Part shown: piece by piece, positions 40,561 to 48,522 of the stretch
Numbering within the stretch: the stretch's first letter is position 1
How the letters are laid out: every line of letters begins with the position of its first letter
DNA from: Pedococcus dokdonensis
Lineage (GTDB): Bacteria > Actinomycetota > Actinomycetes > Actinomycetales > Dermatophilaceae
Reading direction: 5' to 3'
Length of the DNA: 64,000 nucleotides
Assembly (NCBI RefSeq): GCF_900104525.1
Contig: NZ_LT629711.1
Span: 868,001 to 932,000 of the forward strand
Made by a program: the position numbers and the translations under genes
Notes under the pieces: generated by a model
Seen by the model: only the letters and a program-made list of their open reading frames with translations
The model's database searches: none
What the model was told of the DNA's origin: nothing

Positions 40561-40998
40561 ATGGAAACGAACACTCAGCTCACGGTCGCGCAGTGCTGGA
40601 CTGCCTTGCGCGAGGGCGTGGTCGGTCGGGTCGCCGTCCTGCAGGGTCAGGGGCCAGACATCTTCCCGGTCAACTACGCGGTGGACCACGGGACAGTGGT
40701 CTTCCGCACCGGCACGGGCACCCTGTTCACGTCGTCCGACGGCACGTTCGTCGCGTTCGAGGTGGACGGCTACGACACGGAGCGGGGCGAGGCGTGGAGC
40801 GTGGTGGCCCGCGGGTTCGCCCATGAGGTCTACGAGCTCGACGACGCCCTGGAGGCCATGCGGCTGCCGCTCTACCCGTGGCACGACGGGCCCAAGCCAC
40901 GGATCATGCGCATCCACCCGGACTCGGTGACCGGTCGACGGTTCGCCGTCCGTGGCGGCCACCGGACCGGCCGGCCGATCACTGACGTCCGCACCTAG
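40561..40998 (+). CDS. Pyridoxamine 5'-phosphate oxidase-family (split-barrel) protein
   Basis: 145 aa from ATG 40561. CWTALREGVVGRVAVLQGQGPDIFPVNYAVDHGTVVFRTGTGTLFTS is the flavin-binding split barrel, with FEVDGYDTERGEAWSVVARGFAHEV as the matching second half. It is a paralogue of the 39128-39553 protein on the opposite strand of the same divergent promoter. RIHPDSVTGRRFAVRG closes the domain. Induction through the upstream box is likely. Confidence 0.88.
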   Translation: METNTQLTVAQCWTALREGVVGRVAVLQGQGPDIFPVNYAVDHGTVVFRTGTGTLFTSSDGTFVAFEVDGYDTERGEAWSVVARGFAHEVYELDDALEAMRLPLYPWHDGPKPRIMRIHPDSVTGRRFAVRGGHRTGRPITDVRT

Positions 40999-41016
40999 GC
41001 ACCCGGGAGGCGAAGT

Positions 41017-41032
41017 CAGGACCTTTGGCCCT
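41017..41032 (+). promoter_or_regulatory. DosR-like palindromic box 4
   Basis: CAGGACCTTTGGCCCT, 13 of 16 identical to box 3, lies 19 bases after the 40998 stop and 87 bases before ATG 41120 of the two-helix membrane protein. Confidence 0.52.
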
Positions 41033-41119
41033 GACCGCAATCCCCCTCTGTCGCGAAACTACAAGTGTCAGAACGAATTTCGAACCGGGCGCCGAGCGCC
41101 CGAAGGAGGAACCACGATC

Positions 41120-41710
41120 ATGCGTCGACGCACCCTGGATGCCCTGCTCACGACGGGCGGCCTCATCGTCGCCGCAGTCCTTCTGGTGATCGGTGGGTTG
41201 ATGACCTGGGCGAGCAGCTTCGTGGGCGACGAGGTCCACAGCCAGCTGGCGGCCCAGCACATCAACTTCCCAGCCAAGGGGAGCGAGCAGCTCAACGACC
41301 CCAAGGTCAAGCCCTACCTCGAGCAGTACGCCGGCCAACAGCTCACCACGGGCGCGCAGGCCAAGGCCTATGCCGACCACTACATCAAGGTGCACCTGGA
41401 CGAGGCCACCGGCGGCAAGACCTACTCCGAGCTCAGCACCGCGGCTCGCGCCAACCCCGATGACCCCAAGGCCCAGGCCATGGTGGACCTCGCCTTCAAG
41501 GGCGAGACCCTGCGTGGGCTCCTCCTCAACGCCTATGCCTTCGGCACGATGGGCACCATCGCCCTGTATGCCGCGTGGGCCAGCTTCGTGGGCGCGGCGG
41601 CGATGCTGTTCCTGAGCGTGCTGGGCTTCCGCCACCTGCGCCACGTGCCTGCCGAGCAGGAGGTCGGCAGCGGACAGCGCCACACCACACCGAAGCCCGC
41701 CATCGCCTAG
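41120..41710 (+). CDS. Two-helix membrane protein of the dormancy island
   Basis: 196 aa from ATG 41120, after GAAGGAGG. A hydrophobic helix at about 10-35 (LLTTGGLIVAAVLLVIGGLMTWASSFV) and another at about 137-168 (LNAYAFGTMGTIALYAAWASFVGAAAMLFLSVLGF) flank a 100-residue extracellular or periplasm-facing hydrophilic loop rich in Lys, Gln and Ala. I recognise no enzyme motif. Its place behind a DosR-like box suggests a role in the stress response, possibly envelope-related. A hairpin terminator follows. Confidence 0.8.
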   Translation: MRRRTLDALLTTGGLIVAAVLLVIGGLMTWASSFVGDEVHSQLAAQHINFPAKGSEQLNDPKVKPYLEQYAGQQLTTGAQAKAYADHYIKVHLDEATGGKTYSELSTAARANPDDPKAQAMVDLAFKGETLRGLLLNAYAFGTMGTIALYAAWASFVGAAAMLFLSVLGFRHLRHVPAEQEVGSGQRHTTPKPAIA

Positions 41711-41726
41711 CGGCGGCTGGTTGGCC

Positions 41727-41758
41727 AGAGCCCTCGTTCCACCGGGAACGGGGGCTCT
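41727..41758. terminator. Terminator hairpin, 14-bp stem
   Basis: AGAGCCCTCGTTCC (41727-41740) pairs with GGAACGGGGGCTCT (41745-41758) with one G-T wobble and loop ACCG. It lies between the convergent membrane-protein and SDR genes. Confidence 0.75.
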
Positions 41759-41782
41759 GCGCGGTGCTGTGGCGGGTCGTGG

Positions 41783-42550
41783 CTAGAAGGCGGTGTAGCC
41801 GCCGTCCGCGACGAGCACCGAGCCGGTGACGAACGACGAGGCGTCGCTGGCCAGGAACACGACGGCAGGGGCGAGCTCCTCGACGGTGCCGTAGCGCTGC
41901 ATGGGAGCGTCGTCGATCCAGTGCTGCCGGAATTTCGGGTCGTCGACCGGTGACATGTCGGTCTTGATGTAGCCGGGAGCGAGCGCGTTCACACGCACCC
42001 CGTGCGGGGCCCACTCCGCGGCGAGGCTGCGGGTCAGGTGGTGCACGGCGGCCTTCGAGGCGTTGTAGGCCGGCTGCCACTGGGGGCGGTTGACGATGAG
42101 CCCGGACATGGAGCCGATGTTGACGATGGAGCCGCGACCCTGCGCGACGAAGTGGCGACCGAAGGTCTGGGAGCAGGTCCACACCGCGTCGACGTTCACG
42201 GCCATCACGGCGCGCCAGTCCTCGGGGGTGACGTCGAGGGCGGGGGCGTGCACGCAGGCGCCGGCATTGTTGACCAGGATGTCGACCCGGCCGTGCAGGG
42301 CAAGGGTGGAGTCGAGCATCCGCTGCACGTCGGCCGGCGCGGTGACGTCAGCCTCGACGAAGTCGGCGCGGATGTCGTTGTCGCGCAACGAGCCGAGGAC
42401 CTCGTCGGCGGCTGTCGCGTCACGCCCGACGAGCACCACCGCAGCTCCGGCATCGCCCAGGGCGCGAGCGAAGCCGGCCCCCAACCCGCGGGTCCCACCC
42501 GTGACGACGGCGACGCGATCTGCCAGGGAGAAGCGGTCGAGAGCGTTCAC
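41783..42550 (-). CDS. Short-chain dehydrogenase/reductase (SDR)
   Basis: 255 aa from GTG 42550. Classical SDR: TGGTRGLG (17-24) binds NAD(P), NNAG at 94-97, catalytic S147, Y162 and K166 (YNASK). ALDVTPEDWRAVMAVNVDAVW and APGYIKTDMS are typical of sugar/gluconate-5-dehydrogenase-like members, but substrate cannot be fixed. It is divergent from a small conserved gene; the space between holds a 30-bp perfect hairpin. Confidence 0.9.
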   Translation of the reverse strand: MNALDRFSLADRVAVVTGGTRGLGAGFARALGDAGAAVVLVGRDATAADEVLGSLRDNDIRADFVEADVTAPADVQRMLDSTLALHGRVDILVNNAGACVHAPALDVTPEDWRAVMAVNVDAVWTCSQTFGRHFVAQGRGSIVNIGSMSGLIVNRPQWQPAYNASKAAVHHLTRSLAAEWAPHGVRVNALAPGYIKTDMSPVDDPKFRQHWIDDAPMQRYGTVEELAPAVVFLASDASSFVTGSVLVADGGYTAF

Positions 42551-42566
42551 GGGCCCAATCTAGGCC

Positions 42567-42636
42567 GCAAAACGGCGGTTGCGTCGGCTTCCGCCCGGCA
42601 CTTGCTGGGCGGAAGCCGACGCAACCGCCGTTTTGC
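42567..42636. repeat. Long perfect hairpin, family A (30-bp arms), in a divergent promoter region
   Basis: Arms 42567-42596 and 42607-42636 are exact 30-bp reverse complements with a 10-base loop. Both neighbouring genes start away from it (42550 minus, 42704 plus), so it is in the leader or promoter of both rather than at any 3' end. The outer arm GCAAAACGGCGGTTGCG resembles the 33343 element. Confidence 0.88.
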
Positions 42637-42703
42637 TCAGTGCGGTCGGGCTGGGACTGGAAACGCGCGCGACACGGGTGACGACCCGGCATACCCTCGG
42701 CGC

Positions 42704-42928
42704 ATGGCGGGGCGACCGGAGGGGTTCGAGTTCGAGGAGCGCGGGGACGAGGTCGTCGTGTCGCACCACGGTCGGCGTGCGACGGTGCTGCGCGGGTCGA
42801 GGGCGCAGGAGTTCCTCGAGGACGTCGAGCGGGGCGACCCGCAGGAGCTGATGGCGCGGGTCACCGGCAACTATCGACGGGGCAACGAGCGCCAGGCCCG
42901 CGAACACCCGCGAAACCGGGGTCGCTGA
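42704..42928 (+). CDS. Small conserved actinobacterial protein (74 aa)
   Basis: ATG 42704, MAGRPEGFEFEERGDEVVVSHHGRRATVLRG. Highly charged and hydrophilic, with FLEDVERGDPQELMARVTGNYRRGNERQAREHPRN in its second half. It appears conserved in related actinobacteria from memory, without known function. No membrane segment or metal motif. The family-A hairpin lies 68 bases upstream. Confidence 0.7.
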   Translation: MAGRPEGFEFEERGDEVVVSHHGRRATVLRGSRAQEFLEDVERGDPQELMARVTGNYRRGNERQAREHPRNRGR

Positions 42929-43058
42929 GGCCCGGCCACCGCAGGTTTCGCTGCGATCGGACCCATACCTGCGGTCGGTGTCGAGAAACCCGGGTCAGCT
43001 CCGTCCCGGAGGTGTCAGCGGCGCACGAGCCGACGAAAACAGTCAGGGAGGAACCACC

Positions 43059-43556
43059 ATGCACGCGCACGAGGTCACCGAGGTCCTGAACCGCCGGTCC
43101 AGCCAGGAGCTGCTGGCCCGCGACGTGACACGACTGGCGTATGTCGCGCTGGACGGGACCCCTCGAACCATCCCGATCGTCTTCGCGTGGAACGGCGAGA
43201 CCGCCGTGATGTGCACCCCGAAGAACGCGCCCAAGCTGAAGGCCCTCGCTCGGAACCCGATGGTCGCGATGACGATCGACACCGAGTCGCACCCGCCGAA
43301 GATCCTCCTGATCCGCGGGCGCGCCGACCTCGACCCCGTCGACGGGATACCCGACGAGTTCCTCCAGCAGACCGGCACCTACGAGATGACGGCCGAGCAG
43401 CGCGTCGAGTGGGAGAAGGAGGTCCGCTCGCTCTACGCGGACGGCATGGTGCGCATCGTCGTCACCCCGACCTGGGCCAAGCTGATCGACTTCGAGCAGA
43501 CCCTGCCGACCGCGGTCGCCGAGCTGGTCGAGCGGCGTGCCCGCAGCCAGGGGTGA
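43059..43556 (+). CDS. Pyridoxamine 5'-phosphate oxidase-family protein
   Basis: ATG 43059 follows AGGGAGG; 165 aa. DVTRLAYVALDGTPRTIPIVFAWNGETAVMCTPKNAPKLKALARNPMVAMTIDTESHPPKILLIRGRADL is a PNPOx-like split barrel, with the PK-A-LA-NP stretch at the cofactor phosphate site. A further member of this fold in the window's stress-gene neighbourhood, but no DosR-like box was seen in front of it. 14-bp inverted copies of ACCGCAGGTTTCGC flank the gene (42938-42951 and 43595-43608). Confidence 0.87.
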   Translation: MHAHEVTEVLNRRSSQELLARDVTRLAYVALDGTPRTIPIVFAWNGETAVMCTPKNAPKLKALARNPMVAMTIDTESHPPKILLIRGRADLDPVDGIPDEFLQQTGTYEMTAEQRVEWEKEVRSLYADGMVRIVVTPTWAKLIDFEQTLPTAVAELVERRARSQG

Positions 43557-43611
43557 CGACTGCAGGGGCGCCGCAGGGCTCGTTCCGAGTGGGTGCGAAA
43601 CCTGCGGTGCG

Positions 43612-44244
43612 TCAGTGGCCGAGCAGCTGCTCGAACGGCACCGGGTCGGCGAACTCGTCGGGTCGCTCGACCCGGGCCGGGCGCCCGGTGAGCAGGTCGG
43701 CCAGCTCGCCGGCCGCGATGGCGATCCGGCCCGAGAGACCGGAGCCGGAGCTGGTGGCACCGCCGGCGCCGCCGGTGCCCCAGTCCTCGGACGCCGCGAA
43801 CACCGCGGTGGGGACCGTGACTGCCTTGAGGTAGGCGAACATCGGTCGCATCGCGTGCTCGAGCACCAGGGAGTGCCGGGCCGTCCCGGCCGTCGCCGCC
43901 ATCAGCACCGGGGTGCCGCGCAGCGCGCCGTCGTCGAGGACGTCCATGAAGGTCTTGAAGAGCCCGCTGTAGGACGCCTGGAAGACCGGCGTCACCGCGA
44001 TGACCGCGTCGGCGTCGCGGACCTCGTCAAGGGCCTGGCGGAGCGCGCCGGTCGCGAACCCGGTGAGCAGGGCATCGGCCAGCGCGTGCGCGTGCTCGCG
44101 CAGGTCGACGGTCACCACCTCGGCCTCGTCGCCGCGCTCCAGGAGGGCGTCCGTCGTGGCCGCGCCCAGCCGGTCGCCGAGCAGCCGGGTGCTGCTCGGC
44201 TGACCGAGACCGGCCTGGACGACCACGATGCGTCGGGTGCTCAT
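43612..44244 (-). CDS. NADPH-dependent FMN reductase, LLM-partner type (CE1759-like)
   Basis: 210 aa from ATG 44244, which overlaps the stop of the LLM gene. RRIVVVQAGLGQPSSTRLLGDRL is the flavodoxin-like FMN phosphate loop and VTPVFQASYSGLFKTFMDVL the second flavin contact. The tail SGSGLSGRIAIAAGELADLL fits the CE1759 subfamily, which is always encoded with a CE1758-type luciferase-like monooxygenase, as here. It supplies reduced FMN to that partner. Confidence 0.9.
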   Translation of the reverse strand: MSTRRIVVVQAGLGQPSSTRLLGDRLGAATTDALLERGDEAEVVTVDLREHAHALADALLTGFATGALRQALDEVRDADAVIAVTPVFQASYSGLFKTFMDVLDDGALRGTPVLMAATAGTARHSLVLEHAMRPMFAYLKAVTVPTAVFAASEDWGTGGAGGATSSGSGLSGRIAIAAGELADLLTGRPARVERPDEFADPVPFEQLLGH

Positions 44245-45356
44245 CGGGTGACCTCCAGGTCGGCGTCCTCGTGCGTGGCGGACACCGCTGCGGCGAGCCG
44301 GCTGGCGTGCGTCGGGGCGTCGGGCACGTGGGCTGGCTTGCGGGCCGCGGCGATCTTGCGGAGCTCGGGCACCACCTGGGTGCCGAGCAGCTCGACCTGC
44401 TCCATCGCGGTCTTGTGGGGGAGACCGGCGTGGTCGATGAGGAACAGCTGGCGCTGGTAGTCGCCGACGGAGTCGGCCATCGCGGCATACCGCTCGATCA
44501 CCTGCTGGGGCGAGCCGACGGTGAGTGGCGTCTCGCGGGTGAAGTCCTCCATCGACGGGCCGTGACCGTAGACGGGCGCGTTGTCGAAGTAGGGGCGGAA
44601 CTCGCGCACCGCGTCCTGGCTGTTGGCCCGCATGAACACCTGCCCGCCGAGGCCGACGATGGCCTGGTCGGCGCTGCCGTGGCCGTAGTGGGCGAACCGC
44701 CGGCGGTAGAGTGACACCATCTGCTTGGTGTGGCTCATCGGCCAGAAGATGTTGTTGTGGAAGAAGCCGTCACCGTAGTAGGCGGCCTGTTCCGCGATCT
44801 CGGGGCTGCGGATCGAGCCGTGCCAGACGAACGGTGCGATGCCGTCGAGGGGCCGAGGCGTCGAGGTGAAGGACTGCAGCGGGCTGCGGTACTTGCCTTC
44901 CCAGGTGACGTTCTCCTCGGTCCAGAGCCGCCGCAGCAGCGCGTAGTTCTCGACCGCGAGCGGGATGCCGTCGCGGATGTCCTTGCCGAACCACGGGTAC
45001 ACCGGACCGGTGTTGCCGCGCCCCATCATCAGGTCGATGCGACCGTCGGCGAGGTGCTGCAGGTAGGCGTAGTCCTCGGCGAGGCGGACCGGGTCGTTGG
45101 TGGTGATCAGCGTCGTCGAGGTGGACAGGACCAGTCGCTCGATCCTGGCCGCGACGTGGGCCAGCAGGACCGTCGGGTTGGCCGGCGCCGCGAACGGCGG
45201 GTTGTGGTGCTCACCGGTCGCGAAGACGTCGAGGCCGACCTGCTCGGCGAGCTGGGCGAGGGCAACGGTCTGCTTGATCCGCTCGTTCTCGCTCACGGTC
45301 GTGCCGGTGGTCGGGTCGGTGGTGACGTCGCCGACGGTGAAGATCCCGAACTGCAT
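44241..45356 (-). CDS. LLM-class flavin monooxygenase (CE1758-like)
   Basis: 371 aa from ATG 45356. MQFGIFTVGDVTTDPTTGTTVSENERI is the family start; VFATGEHHNPPF, RLAEDYAYLQHLADGRIDLMMGRGNTGPVYPWFG and FVWHGSIRSPEIAEQAAYYGDGFFHNNIFWP are the luciferase TIM-barrel flavin site. It uses FMNH2 from its overlapping reductase partner to oxygenate an unknown substrate. A 20-bp palindrome lies 22 bases upstream of the start and is the likely operator. Confidence 0.9.
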   Translation of the reverse strand: MQFGIFTVGDVTTDPTTGTTVSENERIKQTVALAQLAEQVGLDVFATGEHHNPPFAAPANPTVLLAHVAARIERLVLSTSTTLITTNDPVRLAEDYAYLQHLADGRIDLMMGRGNTGPVYPWFGKDIRDGIPLAVENYALLRRLWTEENVTWEGKYRSPLQSFTSTPRPLDGIAPFVWHGSIRSPEIAEQAAYYGDGFFHNNIFWPMSHTKQMVSLYRRRFAHYGHGSADQAIVGLGGQVFMRANSQDAVREFRPYFDNAPVYGHGPSMEDFTRETPLTVGSPQQVIERYAAMADSVGDYQRQLFLIDHAGLPHKTAMEQVELLGTQVVPELRKIAAARKPAHVPDAPTHASRLAAAVSATHEDADLEVTR

Positions 45357-45377
45357 CTCGCTCGCGCTCCTGGGTAG

Positions 45378-45397
45378 GTAGTTTCAATTTCAACTAC
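45378..45397. promoter_or_regulatory. Palindromic operator upstream of the LLM/FMN-reductase operon
   Basis: GTAGTTTCAATTTCAACTAC: 6-bp arms GTAGTT/AACTAC in an AT-rich patch unlike its surroundings. The pattern TAGTT-N5-TTCAA(C/G)T is shared with the sites next to the marR-like gene (10524-10574, reverse strand). Confidence 0.5.
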
Positions 45398-45446
45398 TCG
45401 AACGGTGGGGCGGGTGGTTTCATTCCGCCCCCAGCCGCCCGTCTCG

Positions 45447-46619
45447 TCACTCGGGCTTGGCCGCCAGGCCCGAGCACGTCGCGGCCTGCTTCCACAGCGC
45501 CAGGAGCCGTGCGCTGTCGGCAGCTCCCGGCTCCCTGGGTATGCCGTCGGCGCCGACCAGCATCGGCGTCCAGACCCCCTTGCGCACCACGCTGCGGGTA
45601 CTGCGCCTGGTGCCCTTCGCTGCCTTCACGTCGACCGAGACGGTGAGGACGCCGGAGCGTGAGTCGGGCTCGTGGCTGCGCCACCAGACGAAGTTGCCGA
45701 ACCCGTAGTCGACGTAGGAGCGGCCCAGCCAGCCACCGCCGTTCACCCGGTGGGAGTGGCCGCCGACGATGATGTCCGCCCCGGCCTGCTCGAGGGCCTG
45801 CGCCGTCTGCACCGAGAGGGGGTCGGCGCACTTCTGGTAGTCGAGTCCCCAGTGCAGGAAGACGACGACGACGTCGTACTTGGCGGCAGCCTTGCTCACG
45901 GCGTTGCGCAGCCGGGTGATGGGGGAGGCGCTGGCGATCCCGCCCTTGCCGGGGCCGGCCGAGTAGCGGGCCAACGTCATCTCGAAGACCTCGGACGCCC
46001 CGAACACGGCAACCTCCAGCCCCTTGGCCTCGAGGATCGCTGGGGCGAAGGCCTCGTCCTCGTCCTTGCCGATGCCCACGATCGGGATCGGGCTGGTCTT
46101 CTTCGCGGCGAGGGTGTCCTGCAACCCGACCGGCCCGTAGTCGACCCCGTGGTTGTTCGCCATGCTGACCGCGTCGATGCCGGCGTTCTTGATGGTCACG
46201 AGGGCCGAGGCGGGGGCGCGGAAGTGGAACTCCTTGCCGATCTTGGTGCCGCGCTGGGTGATCGCCGTCTCGAGGTTGACCATCGCCAGGTCAGCGACAC
46301 CCAGCGAGGTCTGCAGCTCGTCGAGCCCGTGCGGGTCCCGCGCCAGCGGGGCGACGTAGTCCTCGAAGTGGACGTCACCGGCGAACGCCATGGTCAGGGT
46401 GTCGGGGTCCGATGGCGCGGAGGTCGCGGTGGTGGTGGTCGTCGACGGGCCGGTTGTCGACGGGCCGGTCGTCGTCGGGGCTCCGGTCGTGGTCGACGTC
46501 GGGCCGACCCCGCTCGTGGTGGGCGACGCGGAGGGTGCGGCGTCCTGGCAGCCGGCCAGCGCCAGCACCAGTGCCGGGACCACCGCAGCAGCAGCCACAG
46601 CAGGGGTGAGAGGGCGCAT
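45447..46619 (-). CDS. CapA-family (metallophosphatase-like) lipoprotein
   Basis: 390 aa from ATG 46619. Signal peptide with lipobox LALAGC, then a Ser/Thr/Pro-rich linker (TTTGAPTTTGPSTTGPSTTTTTATS) and a PGA_cap domain: FAGDVHFEDYV, NLETAITQ, MANNHGVDYG, FLHWGLDYQ and GGHSHRVNGG carry the metal-binding Asp, Asn and His residues of the calcineurin-like fold. The family includes poly-gamma-glutamate capsule proteins, but no capBC genes are nearby, so a general cell-surface role is more likely. It is divergent from pabB. Confidence 0.9.
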   Translation of the reverse strand: MRPLTPAVAAAAVVPALVLALAGCQDAAPSASPTTSGVGPTSTTTGAPTTTGPSTTGPSTTTTTATSAPSDPDTLTMAFAGDVHFEDYVAPLARDPHGLDELQTSLGVADLAMVNLETAITQRGTKIGKEFHFRAPASALVTIKNAGIDAVSMANNHGVDYGPVGLQDTLAAKKTSPIPIVGIGKDEDEAFAPAILEAKGLEVAVFGASEVFEMTLARYSAGPGKGGIASASPITRLRNAVSKAAAKYDVVVVFLHWGLDYQKCADPLSVQTAQALEQAGADIIVGGHSHRVNGGGWLGRSYVDYGFGNFVWWRSHEPDSRSGVLTVSVDVKAAKGTRRSTRSVVRKGVWTPMLVGADGIPREPGAADSARLLALWKQAATCSGLAAKPE

Positions 46620-46654
46620 GATCGGGCAGTCTAGGTCGGCCTAGGATCGCCATC

Positions 46655-47680
46655 GTGGAGGCGGCGACGGGGCACGCGAGGTTCGGCACCGTCCTGGCCA
46701 CCCGCCCGGTCGAGGTCCGGCACGACCTCGAGTCCATCGAACGCGGGTTCTGGGCCGTCGTGGCCGAGTTCGAGGGCGCCGTGACCGCCGTCCGCTTCGC
46801 CGACGTCGACCGCCAGGCCGCCGCCCCGCCCGTCACGCCCTGGTCGCCGCTGGCAGGTGCGTGGGCGACGAGCCTGGACCACGCGGCATACCTCGCCGGG
46901 GTGGCGGAGGTCCGCGAGCGGATCGCCGCGGGCACCGTCTACCAGGTGAACCTCTGCCGGGTGGTCTCGCACGAGCTGTCCGACGACGCGGACCTCGACG
47001 GGCTGGCACGTCTGCTCGAGCGGGGCAACCCGGCGCCGCACGCCGGGCGGATCGTGGTGCCGTCCGCGGGTCTCGACGTGGTCTGCGCGAGCCCCGAGGC
47101 GTTCCTGCTCCGCGACGGGGACCGACTGGAGTCGCGGCCGATCAAGGGAACCGCGACCAGCCTGGAGGCCATGCTGCCGAAGGACTACGCGGAGAACGTG
47201 ATGATCGTCGACCTGGTGCGCAACGACCTTTCGCACGTCTGCCGAGAGGGGACCGTGCAGGTCGAGCACCTCTGTCGACCGGAAGAGCACCCGGGCCTGG
47301 TGCACCTGGTGTCGGCCGTGTCGGGGCAGCTGCGTCCTGGGGTCGGCTGGGGCGCGGTGATGGCGGCGACGTTTCCGCCGGGGTCGGTGTCGGGGGCGCC
47401 CAAGCACACGGCGCTGCAGGCGATCGCCGACCTGGAGCCGGTGCCGCGCGGCCCGTACTGCGGGGCGATCGGCTGGCTCGACGCCGACACGGGCACGGCG
47501 GAACTCGCCGTGGGCATCCGCTCGTTCTGGGCTGAACGGGATGGTGAGGGGCGACGGTGGCTGAGGTTCGGCACCGGGGCCGGCATCACGTGGGGCTCCG
47601 ACCCTGAGCAGGAATGGGTGGAGACTCAGGTGAAATCCCGACGTCTCGTGGGACTGGCGTCTGGAAGGGTGGAGGCATGA
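46655..47680 (+). CDS. pabB: Aminodeoxychorismate synthase component I (chorismate-binding)
   Basis: 341 aa from GTG 46655, shorter than full PabB (about 450). The chorismate-binding core is complete: AGTVYQVNLCR, SPEAFLLRDGDRLESRPIKGTA, DLVRNDLSHVCREGTVQVE, FPPGSVSGAPKHTALQ and GPYCGAIGWLD. The N-terminal tryptophan-binding-like domain of TrpE is mostly absent. It converts chorismate and ammonia to aminodeoxychorismate with a glutaminase encoded elsewhere. pabC follows with an ATGA overlap, fixing the pathway as p-aminobenzoate/folate. Confidence 0.9.
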   Translation: MEAATGHARFGTVLATRPVEVRHDLESIERGFWAVVAEFEGAVTAVRFADVDRQAAAPPVTPWSPLAGAWATSLDHAAYLAGVAEVRERIAAGTVYQVNLCRVVSHELSDDADLDGLARLLERGNPAPHAGRIVVPSAGLDVVCASPEAFLLRDGDRLESRPIKGTATSLEAMLPKDYAENVMIVDLVRNDLSHVCREGTVQVEHLCRPEEHPGLVHLVSAVSGQLRPGVGWGAVMAATFPPGSVSGAPKHTALQAIADLEPVPRGPYCGAIGWLDADTGTAELAVGIRSFWAERDGEGRRWLRFGTGAGITWGSDPEQEWVETQVKSRRLVGLASGRVEA

Positions 47681-48522
47681 GCAACGAGCCGCGGGTGTGG
47701 GTCAACGGTCGACTGACCGAGGTCGACGAGCCGTCGATCACGGCGCTGGACCACGGGGTGACCGTGGGTGACGGGGCGTTCGAGACGGCCAAGGTCGACC
47801 GTGGCCAGGTGTTCGCGGCGACGCGGCACGCGCGGCGGCTCGACCGCACGCTGGCTGGGTTGGGGCTCCCGGCGGCCGACCACGACTACATCGCCCAGGG
47901 AGCCAAGGCGGTGCTCGAGGCGGGGGAGCCGATCGAGTTCGGCCGACTGCGCTACTCGGTGACCGGTGGGGCCGGGCCGCTCGGCTCCGACCGCGACGAC
48001 AGCCCACTCACCTACATCGTCACCGCCGGCGCCCAGCCACGCCCGCCCGCGAGTGCCGCGGTCGCGGTGGTGCCGTGGACGCGCAACGAGCGGTCCGCCG
48101 TGGCCGGCCTCAAGACCACGTCGTATGCCGAGAACGTGGTCGCGCTCGCGTACGCGAAGGAGCGTGGGGCGATCGAGGCGGTCTTCGCGAACACTCGCGG
48201 CGAGCTGTGCGAGTGCACCGGCTCCAACATCTTCGTCGTGGTGGACGGGACGATCCTGACCCCGCCGCTGGACTCCGGCTGTCTGGCCGGGATCACCCGC
48301 GAGGTGACCATCGAGTGGTGCCTCGAGGACGGACTGGCCGTCCGCGAGGAGGCGCTGCCGCTGGACGTGCTCCGGACGGCTGACGAGGTGTTCATCACCA
48401 GCAGCACCAAGGACGTGCTGGCCATCCATGGCGTCGACGACCGGCGGCTCGAGCCCGGGCCGGTGACGGCTCGGGCCGCGGCGGTGTTCGCCCGGCTCGC
48501 CGTGGAACGGATGGACCCGTGA
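47677..48522 (+). CDS. pabC: Aminodeoxychorismate lyase (class IV aminotransferase fold)
   Basis: ATG 47677 follows GGAGG; 281 aa. PLP-binding K146 is in GLKTTSYAENVVA; ALDHGVTVGDGAFET is the N-terminal signature and ECTGSNIFVVVDG and LDSGCLAGITREV the phosphate-binding region. It releases pyruvate to give p-aminobenzoate. D-amino-acid or branched-chain aminotransferase is the alternative for this fold, but linkage to pabB decides. The next gene overlaps by GTGA. Confidence 0.88.
   Translation: MSNEPRVWVNGRLTEVDEPSITALDHGVTVGDGAFETAKVDRGQVFAATRHARRLDRTLAGLGLPAADHDYIAQGAKAVLEAGEPIEFGRLRYSVTGGAGPLGSDRDDSPLTYIVTAGAQPRPPASAAVAVVPWTRNERSAVAGLKTTSYAENVVALAYAKERGAIEAVFANTRGELCECTGSNIFVVVDGTILTPPLDSGCLAGITREVTIEWCLEDGLAVREEALPLDVLRTADEVFITSSTKDVLAIHGVDDRRLEPGPVTARAAAVFARLAVERMDP

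Noticed and set aside
42567..42636. 30-bp hairpin as an ordinary rho-independent terminator
   Set aside because: Both adjacent genes start, rather than end, on either side of it and no T tract follows.
45447..46619. CapA-like gene as part of a poly-gamma-glutamate capsule operon
   Set aside because: No capB or capC gene in the neighbourhood; it is a single lipoprotein gene next to pabB.
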